Shown: in pieces, positions 44,233-53,726 of the stretch | Layout of the letters: each line of letters starts with the position of its first letter | Numbering within the stretch: the first letter of the stretch is position 1 | Source of the DNA: DATKUA01 sp965602675 | Lineage (GTDB): Bacteria; Acidobacteriota; DATKUA01 | Assembly: GCA_965602675.1 (NCBI GenBank) | Contig: CBFCZO010000007.1 | Span: 1 to 64,000, forward strand | DNA length: 64,000 nucleotides | Direction of reading: 5' to 3' | Notes under the pieces: model-generated | What the model was told of the DNA's origin: nothing | Seen by the model: only the letters and a program-made list of their open reading frames with translations | The model's database searches: none | Program-made: the position numbers and the translations under genes

Positions 44233-45333
44233 ATGAAGATAAACAATTTCGAACTGGAACGCTTTTTCGCAAAATACGAATTCAGCTCGCCATATCTTTT
44301 GTGCTGCTCCGACTGCGAGACGATGAGCATCGCCGAGCTGCTGGCGTTCGGGGAGGATTACAGCGAGGAAATGGCCGGCTTGCGGCTGGGCTATACGGAG
44401 TCGAAAGGCCACCCGGCCCTGCGCGATGCCGTTTCGGACATGTATATAAAAACCACTGCCGACGACGTGCTTGCGTTCAGCGGCGCCGAGGAAGGCATCT
44501 TCGTATTGATGAACGCACTGCTGGAACGCGACGACCACATTATCGTGCAGTTCCCGGCCTACCAGTCGCTGTTCGAGGTGGCGCAGGCAATCGGCTGCGA
44601 CGTCACTCGCTGGACACTCGACGAGGAGCGCGGCTGGCGGCCCGATCTCGATTTGTTGCGGGACTCGATTCGTCCTGAGACGAAACTCATCGTCATCAAT
44701 TTCCCGCATAATCCCACAGGATCGCTCGCCACGCACGGGGAGTATCTGGATATAATCGAAATCGCAAGCGACCGTGGGATTCACTTACTTTCCGACGAGG
44801 TTTACCGGCTCTCTGAATACTCTCCCGCGGATCGCCTCGGAGCAATGTGCGACCTCTACGACAAAGGAATCTCGCTGGGAGTGATGTCAAAGAGCCTCGG
44901 ACTGGCGGGCTTGAGGATCGGGTGGCTGGCGACGCGCGATCGGGAAGCCATGCGTAAACTTGCCGCCTACAAGGACTACACTACTATCTGCAACAGTGCT
45001 CCCAGTGAACTGCTGGCCACTTTTGCATTGAAGCACAGCGAAAGGATCCTGCAACGCAACCTGGGGATAATCCAGAAAAACCTGGATTTGCTCGACCGAT
45101 TCTTCGCAGAGCACGAGGATGGATTCGAGTGGATACGCCCCAAGGCCGGGCCGATCGCCTTTCCTCGATTACGTGAGGGAAGCGTGAAGGAATTCTCCCG
45201 TGATCTGCTCGAGAAAGCCGGAGTGCTATTGTTACCGAGTAAGGTATTCGATTACGGCGACAGCCACTTCCGCATCGGCTTCGGCCGGGCGGATATGCCG
45301 GAAGCCCTTGAGAAGCTGTCAGAGGCGGTCTGA
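44233..45333 (+). CDS. PLP-dependent aminotransferase class I/II
   Basis: A 366-residue fold-type I aminotransferase. The ATG at 44233 follows AGGGG by about seven bases; an earlier in-frame start at 44170 is less supported. The family landmarks are in order: SGAEEGIFVLMNALL, NFPHNPTGS, the SDEVYR motif, and the lysine that binds PLP in MSKSLGLAGLRIGW. The protein resembles aspartate/aromatic-type or MalY-like enzymes; the acceptor and donor cannot be decided. Alone on its strand. Confidence 0.88.
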   Translation: MKINNFELERFFAKYEFSSPYLLCCSDCETMSIAELLAFGEDYSEEMAGLRLGYTESKGHPALRDAVSDMYIKTTADDVLAFSGAEEGIFVLMNALLERDDHIIVQFPAYQSLFEVAQAIGCDVTRWTLDEERGWRPDLDLLRDSIRPETKLIVINFPHNPTGSLATHGEYLDIIEIASDRGIHLLSDEVYRLSEYSPADRLGAMCDLYDKGISLGVMSKSLGLAGLRIGWLATRDREAMRKLAAYKDYTTICNSAPSELLATFALKHSERILQRNLGIIQKNLDLLDRFFAEHEDGFEWIRPKAGPIAFPRLREGSVKEFSRDLLEKAGVLLLPSKVFDYGDSHFRIGFGRADMPEALEKLSEAV

Positions 45334-45383
45334 CAAAGCCCGGGCGGCAGAATCCCGGACGGCCCGCTGGTATCTCAAAAGTC

Positions 45384-45656
45384 CTAATCCTTGTGGTTCC
45401 ACCACTTGAGAAGCTCGGGATCGGTAGTGTCATTCGACGCATAGTAAACGGCGCAACGCATGGTGTAGAGCACGCAGCGGCAGGTCATCTGCCCCTGGTG
45501 GGAGTTGATCTTCATCCAGAGGTCCTCGGGATCGGCGCCCTTGAGATCCCCGATGCGACGGATGCCAATATCCCACAGATCGCCCGCGATGCTCGGTCCT
45601 ACACTGGGAATCGTCGTCAATTCCCGTATGGCGGCTTCCCTGATTGTTTCGCTCAT
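45384..45656 (-). CDS. Cdd1-like helix-hairpin-helix protein
   Basis: A 90-residue protein matching the 'pathogenicity locus' Cdd1 family: a helix-hairpin-helix (IPSVGPSIAGDLWDIGIRRI) followed by DLWMKINSHQGQMTCRC and a C-terminal WWNHKD. It probably binds nucleic acid or a protein; function unproven. Its ATG overlaps the stop of the upstream VOC-domain gene by four bases (ATGA), so the two are translationally coupled. Confidence 0.88.
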   Translation of the reverse strand: MSETIREAAIRELTTIPSVGPSIAGDLWDIGIRRIGDLKGADPEDLWMKINSHQGQMTCRCVLYTMRCAVYYASNDTTDPELLKWWNHKD

Positions 45657-46582
45657 TGTTCAAGTTCCTCGGCGAAGGTTAGGACGTAGCCGTTGTTATC
45701 CTCGATCGCGAATTCCCTCATACCATAAAAAGTGTCGTGGAGATCGACCACTATCTTTGCCTTGTCTTTGATGCTCTCATGGAACTCGTCAATGCCTTCC
45801 AACACAATGAAGAGCACTAGCGAGCCTCCCACCGCTGAATCACTGAACGCCGGATACTCTTCAACAAGGCTGTCAAGCGCCTGGAACATGATCTCGGCGC
45901 CCCCGTTGCTCATCATCGCCCAATCGTAGTTCCCGCCTTCAGGCACACTCATCACCAGCTGGAAGCCGAGTGCGTCGCGGTAAAAATCGACTGTTTCATT
46001 CACATCGGCAACCATCAGGTTCGCGGTCAGGCTTTTCATTTCAGTTCCTCCGATCGCCGAGCGTTCCATCCGATTCTGCGAGTAGCATTTGAAACCACTC
46101 TCTCCGGTGGAAAGGTGGAAACCGACCAGCAATGCGCCTTCACCATCCAACTCGTACGTCACCTTGGCCTGCCAGCCGGGCGGGGCGTTCTCCAGATCCT
46201 CTGATACGAATGCCAATACACCGCCCTCAGCGGTGGGCGCTTCCAGCACGTAGCGATTGATGAAACCCTCTACATGGAACTGCCGGAAAACGTGCTTCTT
46301 GCGTGCTTTGTCGTAGCTGATGAAACCGACGTCCTCGTGAACTTCGCCGTCAGGATTCTTCTCCTGCGGAGCGAAAACCGCAGTCGTACTCAGCTTGATG
46401 AACTGCCCACCCAACGCGAATTCAATACGGGTCGTGACCTCGGAGCGGCCCGACATCCCTTCGCCGGCTCCACGCCACTCACCGATTAGCGGGCGGAACG
46501 GCTGCCAGACATCCACATCGGTGGTTTGCCCCGCCGCCGACGTCATAAAAACTGTTAAAGCAACCAGTGCAAATCGACGCAT
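45653..46582 (-). CDS. Fusion of exported DUF1579-like domain and glyoxalase/VOC domain
   Basis: A 309-residue frame joining two parts. Residues 1-20 are a signal peptide (FALVALTVFMTSAAGQ); about 22-175 resemble DUF1579-type beta-barrel proteins (FRPLIGEWRGAGEG, ending CYSQNRME). From residue 182 a complete VOC domain begins (MKSLTANLMVADVNETVDFYRDALGFQL ... IEDNNGYVLTFAEELEQ). GGAGGA lies six bases before the internal ATG at 46039, so the VOC part can be translated alone. The likely history is two overlapping genes whose separating stop was lost. A VOC domain would normally be cytosolic, which conflicts with the signal peptide of the fused form. Confidence 0.8.
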   Translation of the reverse strand: MRRFALVALTVFMTSAAGQTTDVDVWQPFRPLIGEWRGAGEGMSGRSEVTTRIEFALGGQFIKLSTTAVFAPQEKNPDGEVHEDVGFISYDKARKKHVFRQFHVEGFINRYVLEAPTAEGGVLAFVSEDLENAPPGWQAKVTYELDGEGALLVGFHLSTGESGFKCYSQNRMERSAIGGTEMKSLTANLMVADVNETVDFYRDALGFQLVMSVPEGGNYDWAMMSNGGAEIMFQALDSLVEEYPAFSDSAVGGSLVLFIVLEGIDEFHESIKDKAKIVVDLHDTFYGMREFAIEDNNGYVLTFAEELEQ

Positions 46583-46673
46583 GGGAAACCTCGTGATTAC
46601 GCTGTATCACCATAGCTTAGTGGCGCCCCATTGAATATGTCAAGACAAATGTTCAGTCTTTTGTTCAGTTGTG

Positions 46674-48185
46674 TTATTGCTTCATCCCGGCCGCTTGCTT
46701 CAGCGCGATCGCGTCCTTCATATCCTGTAGATTCTTGGTGAGGTAATACCAACCATTCTTGAAGGCAGAATAATCGGGGCCGCCCATCGCAGAACCGTAG
46801 CGCACGGAGTTGGCGAAGAAGAGCCACTGGTCGATCCACTTGCGCTCCAGCCCCTCGTCGAATGGATTGTCGTCGGCCTTGGCGAGGCCCGCCTGCCAGG
46901 CTGAAACCATCAGCTTGGTCGTCGTTTCGACCATCTTATCGGTCTCGGCAATCGTCATCTCCAGCTGCTCGAAATGGCCGTCGGACCACGAGCCTCCGTG
47001 GCATGCCGTGCAGACTTTCCTGAGGACGGCCTTTCTGCGAGCCTGCTCCCCGGCGTCGATAAGGAATTCCGATGCGGGGACGCCGGTGAAGGTGGTCGGC
47101 AACGGCAGGCCATCGGAGTTCTTGATGACCGAGGTCTCGCCGCTCTTGGGTTGTGGGTGGGAATAGATCAAGCCGAAGATGCGGACATAGAGACGCGCTC
47201 CGAAGTTGTGGCTCCGTTCCGCTACGACCTCGCCTTCGGAATTGACCAATAATGCACTATGGCAGGCTGCGCAGGTGGGGGCGCGAAAATCGTCACCGAC
47301 AGCCCATGGCACGGCGTTCCACTCCCATTCATCCGCCTTTGAGAGGAAGATGTTGCCGTGCTTGCTCTCGCGCCACGTCTCCCAGCCGGGCACATCGGGA
47401 TTGAGGTGGCATTGCAGGCAGGTGTAAGGCTTGCGTGCAGTCTCGATCGAGAAACCATGGCGGGGGTGGCATGCAGCGCATGAGCCGCGACTGCCGTCGG
47501 GATTGACACGGCCGACGCCCTGGTTCGGCCAGTTGCTGAGATTCGGCACCTCCAGCTCGCCGTAGTCGCTCTCGACGGTCTTCTTGCCGTCGACCTCGAT
47601 CACCGTCCCGTGGCAGGAGAAACAAGTCTCGCCGCGGCCCACTGCCGAGGCCGGCTTCTGCTGCAAAGCCCCGTCCACCACCTCGGCGACTCCGACCGAC
47701 GTGTTCACCAACGCCATAAAGACGGGATTTTCGAGGAGGTTGCCTACGGCGTGGCCCTTCTTGCTTCCCGAATACTCGTCTCGCTCGACCGGATGGCAGG
47801 TAGCGCAGTCGTCCGGAGAAACAACGACATTGATCTCGTAGCCCTCGTGCTCGAAGGAGTCCGCGTGCTTGCCCGTGTTGCGGCCGTGGCATTCATAGCA
47901 GCCGACGGCGACGCCCTGCAGTTCCTCCGGCACGTACTCCGCCGATATCCGCCGCTCAAGCTTTTCAGCCTGCATTGCTTCGGCCGGAGTTGCGGCGGAA
48001 TGACGGCTGTCCCGCCAGTCGGCGACGATGCCGGGAGTGTAATACTGGTGGCACTCGATGCACTCAGCACTCTCGTCGCTTAGCTTTCCCTCCTGGCGAG
48101 CGTTAACGATATCAACTGGCAAAATCGCAGCGAAAAAAGCCGTGCCCGCGCAAACAAGGATTAATAAGAAACCCAGTTTCTTCAT
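46674..48185 (-). CDS. Octahaem cytochrome c, hydroxylamine-oxidoreductase-like
   Basis: A 503-residue exported protein with a signal peptide and eight CxxCH haem sites, at about residues 42, 96, 127, 188, 236, 256, 305 and 392. The spacing and the stretches GFSIETARKPYTCLQCHLNPD and WRESKHGNIF match the octahaem HAO family. Members oxidise hydroxylamine or hydrazine, or run in reverse as nitrite or hydroxylamine reductases; whether the tyrosine that cross-links to the catalytic haem is kept cannot be settled without an alignment. No CycA/CycB-type quinone partner lies nearby, so it is an orphan. GGGGGA precedes the start. Confidence 0.87.
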   Translation of the reverse strand: MKKLGFLLILVCAGTAFFAAILPVDIVNARQEGKLSDESAECIECHQYYTPGIVADWRDSRHSAATPAEAMQAEKLERRISAEYVPEELQGVAVGCYECHGRNTGKHADSFEHEGYEINVVVSPDDCATCHPVERDEYSGSKKGHAVGNLLENPVFMALVNTSVGVAEVVDGALQQKPASAVGRGETCFSCHGTVIEVDGKKTVESDYGELEVPNLSNWPNQGVGRVNPDGSRGSCAACHPRHGFSIETARKPYTCLQCHLNPDVPGWETWRESKHGNIFLSKADEWEWNAVPWAVGDDFRAPTCAACHSALLVNSEGEVVAERSHNFGARLYVRIFGLIYSHPQPKSGETSVIKNSDGLPLPTTFTGVPASEFLIDAGEQARRKAVLRKVCTACHGGSWSDGHFEQLEMTIAETDKMVETTTKLMVSAWQAGLAKADDNPFDEGLERKWIDQWLFFANSVRYGSAMGGPDYSAFKNGWYYLTKNLQDMKDAIALKQAAGMKQ

Positions 48186-48395
48186 AGCTGTCCCCCGAAA
48201 GTTTGGCTGGTCCGATTACCCTTGCTAATAATATGTCCGCCAATTCCTCAAATATCAATCCCCGAATGTTTGTAACTCGGATAAAGATGGACTTCGTAGA
48301 GGATTTGCAAAGCAGACAAATCAAAATACGCTATTTGCATTCGGTTTTTGACTAACATATTATCTCATACACATCACTTCACATCGGGGGTAACC

Positions 48396-49760
48396 ATGTT
48401 TAATAAACCAAATGCCGGATGTACCCTGATCGGCAAGCCTTTATCAATTCTTCTAATCACCATTTTGCTGACCTTATGCTTCTCATTCGTGTCATATTCC
48501 CAAGATTACGAGTGGCGGAAAGTCAGCAGTTCGGGCCCTGAACCCAGAATCAACCATGCGATGGCCTACGACATCAGCCGAGATAGAGTCGTCCTCTTCG
48601 GCGGAGAAACCCGAACCAATCAAGCTGTTGCTTTCGGGGATACCTGGGAGTGGGACGGCAGCGCCTGGACGCTGGTCAGTACAAGCGGTCCGATACCTCG
48701 ATGTGGCCACGCGATGGCCTATGATGATTCGCGAAATAGAGTTGTTCTTTTCGGCGGAGAAGCCCCCCCAGGCTTTCCAATATACGATGACACCTGGGAA
48801 TGGGACGGATCAAGCTGGACACAACGCGCGCAGATGAGCGCAGCCCCTCCGCCGGCTCGGTGTGCCCATGCCATGGTATACGACAGCAAACGCAAAGTTG
48901 TCGTCATGTTCGGCGGAATGGGCTGGAATCGTTATAAGGATACGTGGTTCTGGAACGGGACGAACTGGTCTCTCGTCACAACAAAAGGTATTCATGAGCT
49001 CCAGGATCATGGCATGGCCTACCACATCCAGCGAGACAAAGTTGTACTATACGGTGGGCACAGAGGTCTCGGCTTGCCGGAATCAACCACCTATCACTGG
49101 GACGGCAGCGCCTGGGGCATGGTCTCCACACAAGGCCCGGGAGAGCTATGGCAACACTCGATGGTTTATGACAGCCAGCGCAAGCTGGTCGTCCTCTTCG
49201 GTGGGAATAACGACGAGGGGCTACAGGGATTTGTCAACACCTGGACATGGAACTGTAATTCGTGGAACTTGGAGAACACACAAGGTCCCGAGGTGACCTA
49301 CGGCCAGGATATGGTCCACGACTCCACGCGAAATCACATTGTCCTCTTCGGCGGCGGTATCGGCGGAATCAAAAGGGGCGACACCTGGATCTACGGCCCG
49401 CCCATCCTCTACGACCTTTCTCCCAAATTCGCCAAATCCGCCCCCAAGCTTGTGGCGGCTGGCGAAAGTACGCGACTTATCACCCGCATCAAGAACACCG
49501 GTAAGGGCGTATCCATGGCGTGCACGCTGAGCTTCTACCTGACCAAGAAGCCCAAGATGACGAAGAAAGCGATACTGTTGGGATCTGCCGGCGTCCCCGC
49601 GATCAATAACGGTAAAAGCAAGAAAATCAAGGTCACTGCCAAAGTGCCGACGAACATCAAGATCGGCAAATACTATGTAGTCGTAAAGCTTTGTGTCGAA
49701 GACAAGAACACTAACAATAACGTCAAGGCAAGCAACGGGAAGATCCTGGAGATCTACTGA
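48396..49760 (+). CDS. Exported Kelch-repeat protein with CARDB-like C-terminal domain
   Basis: About 454 residues. The ATG at 48396 follows GGGGG; an upstream in-frame start would precede the signal peptide by 16 residues. The signal (ILLITILLTLCFSFVSYSQ) is followed by seven Kelch-type blades (repeated VVLFGGE...DTWEWDGSxW and HAMAYD...). Residues about 345-454 form a beta-sandwich with the CARDB signature (RITRIKNTGKGVSM-like, IKIGKYYVVVKLCVED) and ending near the C-terminus. It is probably a secreted or surface binding protein. Codon use seems less GC-biased than in its neighbours. Confidence 0.82.
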   Translation: MFNKPNAGCTLIGKPLSILLITILLTLCFSFVSYSQDYEWRKVSSSGPEPRINHAMAYDISRDRVVLFGGETRTNQAVAFGDTWEWDGSAWTLVSTSGPIPRCGHAMAYDDSRNRVVLFGGEAPPGFPIYDDTWEWDGSSWTQRAQMSAAPPPARCAHAMVYDSKRKVVVMFGGMGWNRYKDTWFWNGTNWSLVTTKGIHELQDHGMAYHIQRDKVVLYGGHRGLGLPESTTYHWDGSAWGMVSTQGPGELWQHSMVYDSQRKLVVLFGGNNDEGLQGFVNTWTWNCNSWNLENTQGPEVTYGQDMVHDSTRNHIVLFGGGIGGIKRGDTWIYGPPILYDLSPKFAKSAPKLVAAGESTRLITRIKNTGKGVSMACTLSFYLTKKPKMTKKAILLGSAGVPAINNGKSKKIKVTAKVPTNIKIGKYYVVVKLCVEDKNTNNNVKASNGKILEIY

Positions 49761-49828
49761 GATTCACTCTGCACCGATCGTTTAAGCCGATCCGGAGTGT
49801 CTGAGACACAAACAGAGACTAAAAGAAC

Positions 49829-49862
49829 AAGGGCGGGTTGTTTCCCGCCCCTGTTTGTTCGA
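49829..49862. terminator. Terminator between convergent genes
   Basis: GGGCGGG at 49831 pairs with CCCGCCC ending at 49850; weak T-rich flanks on both strands allow use in either direction. Confidence 0.65.
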
Positions 49863-49877
49863 TCCGTGTGCGGCCGG

Positions 49878-51521
49878 TTACTTGCCGAGGCCCTTCATTC
49901 TGATTGCAGGAATGTAAGGATTATCCGGCAGAAGCTCGGGACGCTCCGCGCCGTCGGCCCAATGGCGGCCGATGGCGTAATAAAGGTTCATCGCTTGGAT
50001 CGTGCCGTCGTAGCGCCAGCGCGGATCCATCTCGTCGCTCGGCTGATGGTAGCGACCGGCAAAAAGCTCTCCGAACATCTTGCTCGCATCTTCCTCGCTC
50101 ATCCCGCGGACTTTACGGCCTGTGCCCGTTGAGAGAGCGACCACCCCGCGGGCGCAGAGCGGGAAATGGTCGGAACGGAAAGTGCCGCCGCCCCTGTCGG
50201 CCCCACCGATGTTGAGCGTCAGGCCGAGACGCTCGCCAATCGCCCTGACCGCATCCAGAGCGTTGGTGAATTTGACAATCCCTGCGCCGAAATCCTCGGT
50301 CGGGCCATAAACGTTGACGACATCGATGTTGACCGCAATTGCGGTTTTCTCAAGCGGGAAGATGGGATTTGTCGCATAGTACTCGGCTCCCAGCAGGCCG
50401 GTCTCTTCCGCAGTGGTAGCCATGAAGACTATCGAGCGCTCAGGCGGCGTCATCTCGCTGTAAGCCCGCGCCAGGCAGATGATGGCGGCGATGCCGGAAG
50501 CGTTATCCCGAGCGCCGTTGTAGATATTGTCGCCGTCTATCGCCCGGCCAACGCCGAAATGATCCCAATGGCCGCAGTAAACCACCGCCTCGTCGCCCTT
50601 GGTTGTGCCGGGCAGGATGCCGATGACGTTGGGCGTTTCAAACTCGCGGTGCTCCTGCTTGAACTCGGCTACGACGCTGATGCCGAGCGGCACAGGCTGG
50701 AAATCGCGGCCGTCGGCCTTTTCCTTCAGCTCGGCGTATGTTGTGCCGACAAAGGCAAGTGCCTTGTCGAACGCAGGCTGGGCAACCCAGGAGTTGATCA
50801 GGAGTTGATTCGGGATGGTGCCCCTGATCTGGATGCGCTCGATCGCCCAGGAGTTCTGCACGACGCTGAAGTTGTAAGTCGCCGTCTCGTCGGTGTGGAT
50901 AAGGATGATACCCTTCGCACCCTTTGCCCGCGCGATCTCCTCCTTGTAGGTCCAGCGGCCGTAGTAGCTGAGCGATTCATTATAGAATCCGGTCTTCTCC
51001 AGGTCGGGATCGTTGACCAGCATTACCAGGATCTTGTCCTTGACGTCCACTCCCTTGTAATCATCCCAATCGTACTCCGGCGCTTCAATCCCATAGCCGA
51101 CGAACAGCAAGTCACCCTCTGCGCCGACCGAGTCAAGCGGCAGCTCGCTGTTGACCACAACCTCGTCCACCGGCGCGAAGCTGACGCTCTGCCCACCGGC
51201 GGAAAGCGTGAAATTGACGGAATCCTGAATCGTTTCGATGCCGAGCATCGGCACCTGCTGGAAATAACCCCGCTCCTCGGAGATCGGCTGAAGCCCGATC
51301 GCTTCGAACTGAGCAGCGATGTAGGCCGCGGCCAACTCGCCGCCGCGAGTGCCGGGAGCCCGGCCTTCGCAGATATCGCTCGCGAGGAACTTCAGGTGCG
51401 CGACAAACTCCGATTCGGAGAATCTCGGCTGATCAGCGGTCCCCTGCTTTTCCGCTCCGCCGAGACAAAGACCGGTCGTTAAAAACATCGCGGCTAATAA
51501 TAAGATTACTCTTTCCCTCAT
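49878..51521 (-). CDS. Exported M28 family metallopeptidase with PA domain
   Basis: About 547 residues. The ATG at 51521 follows GGAGGAG; an upstream start would add 16 residues. A signal peptide (VILLLAAMFLTTGLCLG) leads the exported protein. The M28 zinc site is visible: CGHWDHFGVG, ARDNASGIAAI, TAEETGLLG and FRSDHFPL. A PA-domain insertion (about residues 130-290; GILIHTDETATYNF-like region) lies before the catalytic part. It is an aminopeptidase or carboxypeptidase acting on peptides outside the cytoplasm, in keeping with the other exported peptidases here. Close to DUF169 on the other side, divergent. Confidence 0.9.
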   Translation of the reverse strand: MRERVILLLAAMFLTTGLCLGGAEKQGTADQPRFSESEFVAHLKFLASDICEGRAPGTRGGELAAAYIAAQFEAIGLQPISEERGYFQQVPMLGIETIQDSVNFTLSAGGQSVSFAPVDEVVVNSELPLDSVGAEGDLLFVGYGIEAPEYDWDDYKGVDVKDKILVMLVNDPDLEKTGFYNESLSYYGRWTYKEEIARAKGAKGIILIHTDETATYNFSVVQNSWAIERIQIRGTIPNQLLINSWVAQPAFDKALAFVGTTYAELKEKADGRDFQPVPLGISVVAEFKQEHREFETPNVIGILPGTTKGDEAVVYCGHWDHFGVGRAIDGDNIYNGARDNASGIAAIICLARAYSEMTPPERSIVFMATTAEETGLLGAEYYATNPIFPLEKTAIAVNIDVVNVYGPTEDFGAGIVKFTNALDAVRAIGERLGLTLNIGGADRGGGTFRSDHFPLCARGVVALSTGTGRKVRGMSEEDASKMFGELFAGRYHQPSDEMDPRWRYDGTIQAMNLYYAIGRHWADGAERPELLPDNPYIPAIRMKGLGK

Positions 51522-51770
51522 TTTACTCCTCCCCGTAGGTTTGCGGCTGACAGAAAGCTGGTAACCCATAAATGCACGGATTAAACCGATTTAACAGCCG
51601 GTAAAGCAAATCTCCCGACTAACTGGTATCACCGACTCAGCATTACATTTTGTCAAAAAGTTCGCGGTTTTCACAGAGTAAATGTTGCGCCCGGCTCACA
51701 ACAAATTGATGAAAACCGGCCTCGGGGGTATCATCCAATCGGAATCGCTGCAAAAGCAGGGAGGAGAGAC

Positions 51771-52529
51771 ATGCCGCCGACACACGAAGCAATTGATCGC
51801 GTGATGAAGAAACTCCGACTGGAAACACCACTGGTTGCCATCTACGACGCTTCCCCGTCGGATGAGTTCGCTCCCATGCTGAAGGCCAAGGGACACGCGT
51901 GCTGTTTCGCCTTCTATAAGAGCTGGCTGGACGGCGAAACAGTCGCTTTCGTCAAAGCCCCTGAGGAGAGTAATGATTTTGCCGAGCCGACCCACGGCTG
52001 CCCCGGCGCACAGCGGGCGCTCGGCCTGACGAAGGATTACCCTCCCTTCATGGCTCATTTCCTTACAGACGGTGTGGGCGCACCCATGGGAGAGGGCCTG
52101 ATGGCCACCCCTGAGCTGGCGCAGGAATTCCTCGACCGGGCGGTTGCGCCGGAGGTTTCCGGCGATTCAGTTTTGATCGGCCCGCTAAAGCTTGACCAGT
52201 GGGACAAAGTCAGGAGTGTGACATTCCTCGTCGACGCCGACCGCCTCTCAGCCGTGATGCGCCTGGCCGGATTCTGGTCGTCAGATCCGGATCTCGTCTC
52301 TGCGCCCTTCTCATCGGGTTGCGGGCTCCTCTGGCGCGACCTGATAAACCAGGAACGCGACAGGCCGCTGATCGGCTGCACAGATATGGCAATGCGCAAA
52401 TACCTGCCGCCGGAGATCCTTTGCCTGACCGTCACGCCACAGCGCTTCGAGCAGATGATGACAATCCCGGATGGCTCATTCCTCGACAAAACGTGGTGGA
52501 ACGAGCTGATGGACAGCCGCGGCCTCTGA
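51771..52529 (+). CDS. DUF169 family protein
   Basis: A 252-residue protein with the DUF169 pattern: HGCPGAQRALGL near residue 75, the conserved SSGCGLLWRDLI and GCTDMAMRKYLPPEILCLTV in the C-terminal half. Members carry several conserved cysteines and may bind metal or cofactor; no activity is established. GGGAGG precedes the start. Divergent from the M28 peptidase; 250 bases share both promoters. Confidence 0.85.
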   Translation: MPPTHEAIDRVMKKLRLETPLVAIYDASPSDEFAPMLKAKGHACCFAFYKSWLDGETVAFVKAPEESNDFAEPTHGCPGAQRALGLTKDYPPFMAHFLTDGVGAPMGEGLMATPELAQEFLDRAVAPEVSGDSVLIGPLKLDQWDKVRSVTFLVDADRLSAVMRLAGFWSSDPDLVSAPFSSGCGLLWRDLINQERDRPLIGCTDMAMRKYLPPEILCLTVTPQRFEQMMTIPDGSFLDKTWWNELMDSRGL

Positions 52530-52693
52530 GCCACCGACCGGCTTAGAAGCGGCTGCAGAGCTCCCCCGTGGAAGCAGTAACTCGTTCCCTTACAGAGACG
52601 AAATCACGTAAGCACTCTGCAGTACAAAGGTTAGGATGATGAGAGAGAAGTAGGAAAAGGAGCAGGCCAGTCTTACTCCCCGTTCCAGTCGCG

Positions 52694-53464
52694 CTATTTC
52701 GTCCCTGCCTTCGTATGGTCTTCGTGGCAGCCGACGCAGTTCATCTTGCCGACTTGCGTCGGGCCTTCGCCGTCCCTGCCATGGCACTCGAGGCAGTACG
52801 CCGTCTCCGGCATAATGGTAAGAGGTGATTCGAACGTACCTTCGAGCCGGGCATTGAGGCTTGCCGCCGCTCTAGCTGAAATCTCCGCAGCCAACCACCC
52901 GCAGCGCTCGCTATGCTCTTTTGAACCCAATTTGTAGCCGGAATTCGAAATTGAAACATGGCACAAGGGCGAGCCGGCCTTTGCTGGCACCAACTCAACA
53001 TCGTTTCTCGGATTCTTCGGCGCGAAAGAGGGTAGCTCGGTCTGAACGTAATAACGGAACAGATCATCGATGATCGCCGTCCTCTCGCTGCCGCTGGCGA
53101 ACAACGCCACCACCGCGGAAGCGCCGTTGAGCGCCCCGCAGACCGTGCCCCAGTTCGCTACGCCCCCGGCGCCGTATGACATCATTGCACTGGGGAATCC
53201 GCTGTAAGGCTCCCCGAATTTGTCGGCCAGCAGGCCGATTATACCGTTGAATCCCGCAAACATGCAGCCCCCCTGCCGGAAGTCCCTGTACGCCCTCTCG
53301 GCGACTTCTGCGGGATCGAGTTTCTTGTAAGGCCAGGGGAACTCGGCCGCATGCGCCGAGGCCGCGCATGAAACTGCGCTCCCTAGAACGCTCCCGCCTA
53401 ATAGAGATACGCCGGCAATCCCCCCCGCGCCGAACAACTCCCTCCTCGTCACTCGATATGCCAT
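52694..53464 (-). CDS. Tat-exported split-Soret-like dihaem cytochrome (C_GCAxxG_C_C type)
   Basis: A 256-residue protein. I chose the ATG at 53464, 8 bases after AAAGGAG; a GTG three codons earlier is possible. VTRRELFGAGGIAGVS is a twin-arginine signal. The mature protein has the C_GCAxxG_C_C pattern (GGCMFAGFNG near C67, GTVCGALNGA near C109, further cysteines near 168 and 188), then two CxxCH haem sites near C224 and C243. This order recalls split-Soret cytochrome c of sulfate reducers. Likely a periplasmic electron carrier or small redox enzyme. Orphan; no partner enzyme adjacent. Confidence 0.82.
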   Translation of the reverse strand: MAYRVTRRELFGAGGIAGVSLLGGSVLGSAVSCAASAHAAEFPWPYKKLDPAEVAERAYRDFRQGGCMFAGFNGIIGLLADKFGEPYSGFPSAMMSYGAGGVANWGTVCGALNGASAVVALFASGSERTAIIDDLFRYYVQTELPSFAPKNPRNDVELVPAKAGSPLCHVSISNSGYKLGSKEHSERCGWLAAEISARAAASLNARLEGTFESPLTIMPETAYCLECHGRDGEGPTQVGKMNCVGCHEDHTKAGTK

Positions 53465-53726
53465 CGCCTCCACTCCTTTGCCACACTGGTTTTATCAACC
53501 CAGTGTTTAACGTGATTCCGTCCAACCCCGCTGTAGCCTACATCACAACACTCAAGCCGAACCCGGCGGCCCTGAATCCGCCGCTGGATGAAATTGCCCA
53601 ACACGGCACAATCCTGTAGTGGAGCCTTCTCGGCCCCGGTCTTCATCCATGTATATTTGCGTCAGACCTCTTTATTACGCGGCCAACCTGAAGGATCGCC
53701 CTACAGCACGAATCCCGCTGCCACGT

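Noticed and set aside
50166..51482. 438-residue + strand frame opposite the M28 peptidase
   Set aside because: Shadow of a clear metallopeptidase; no recognisable domain.
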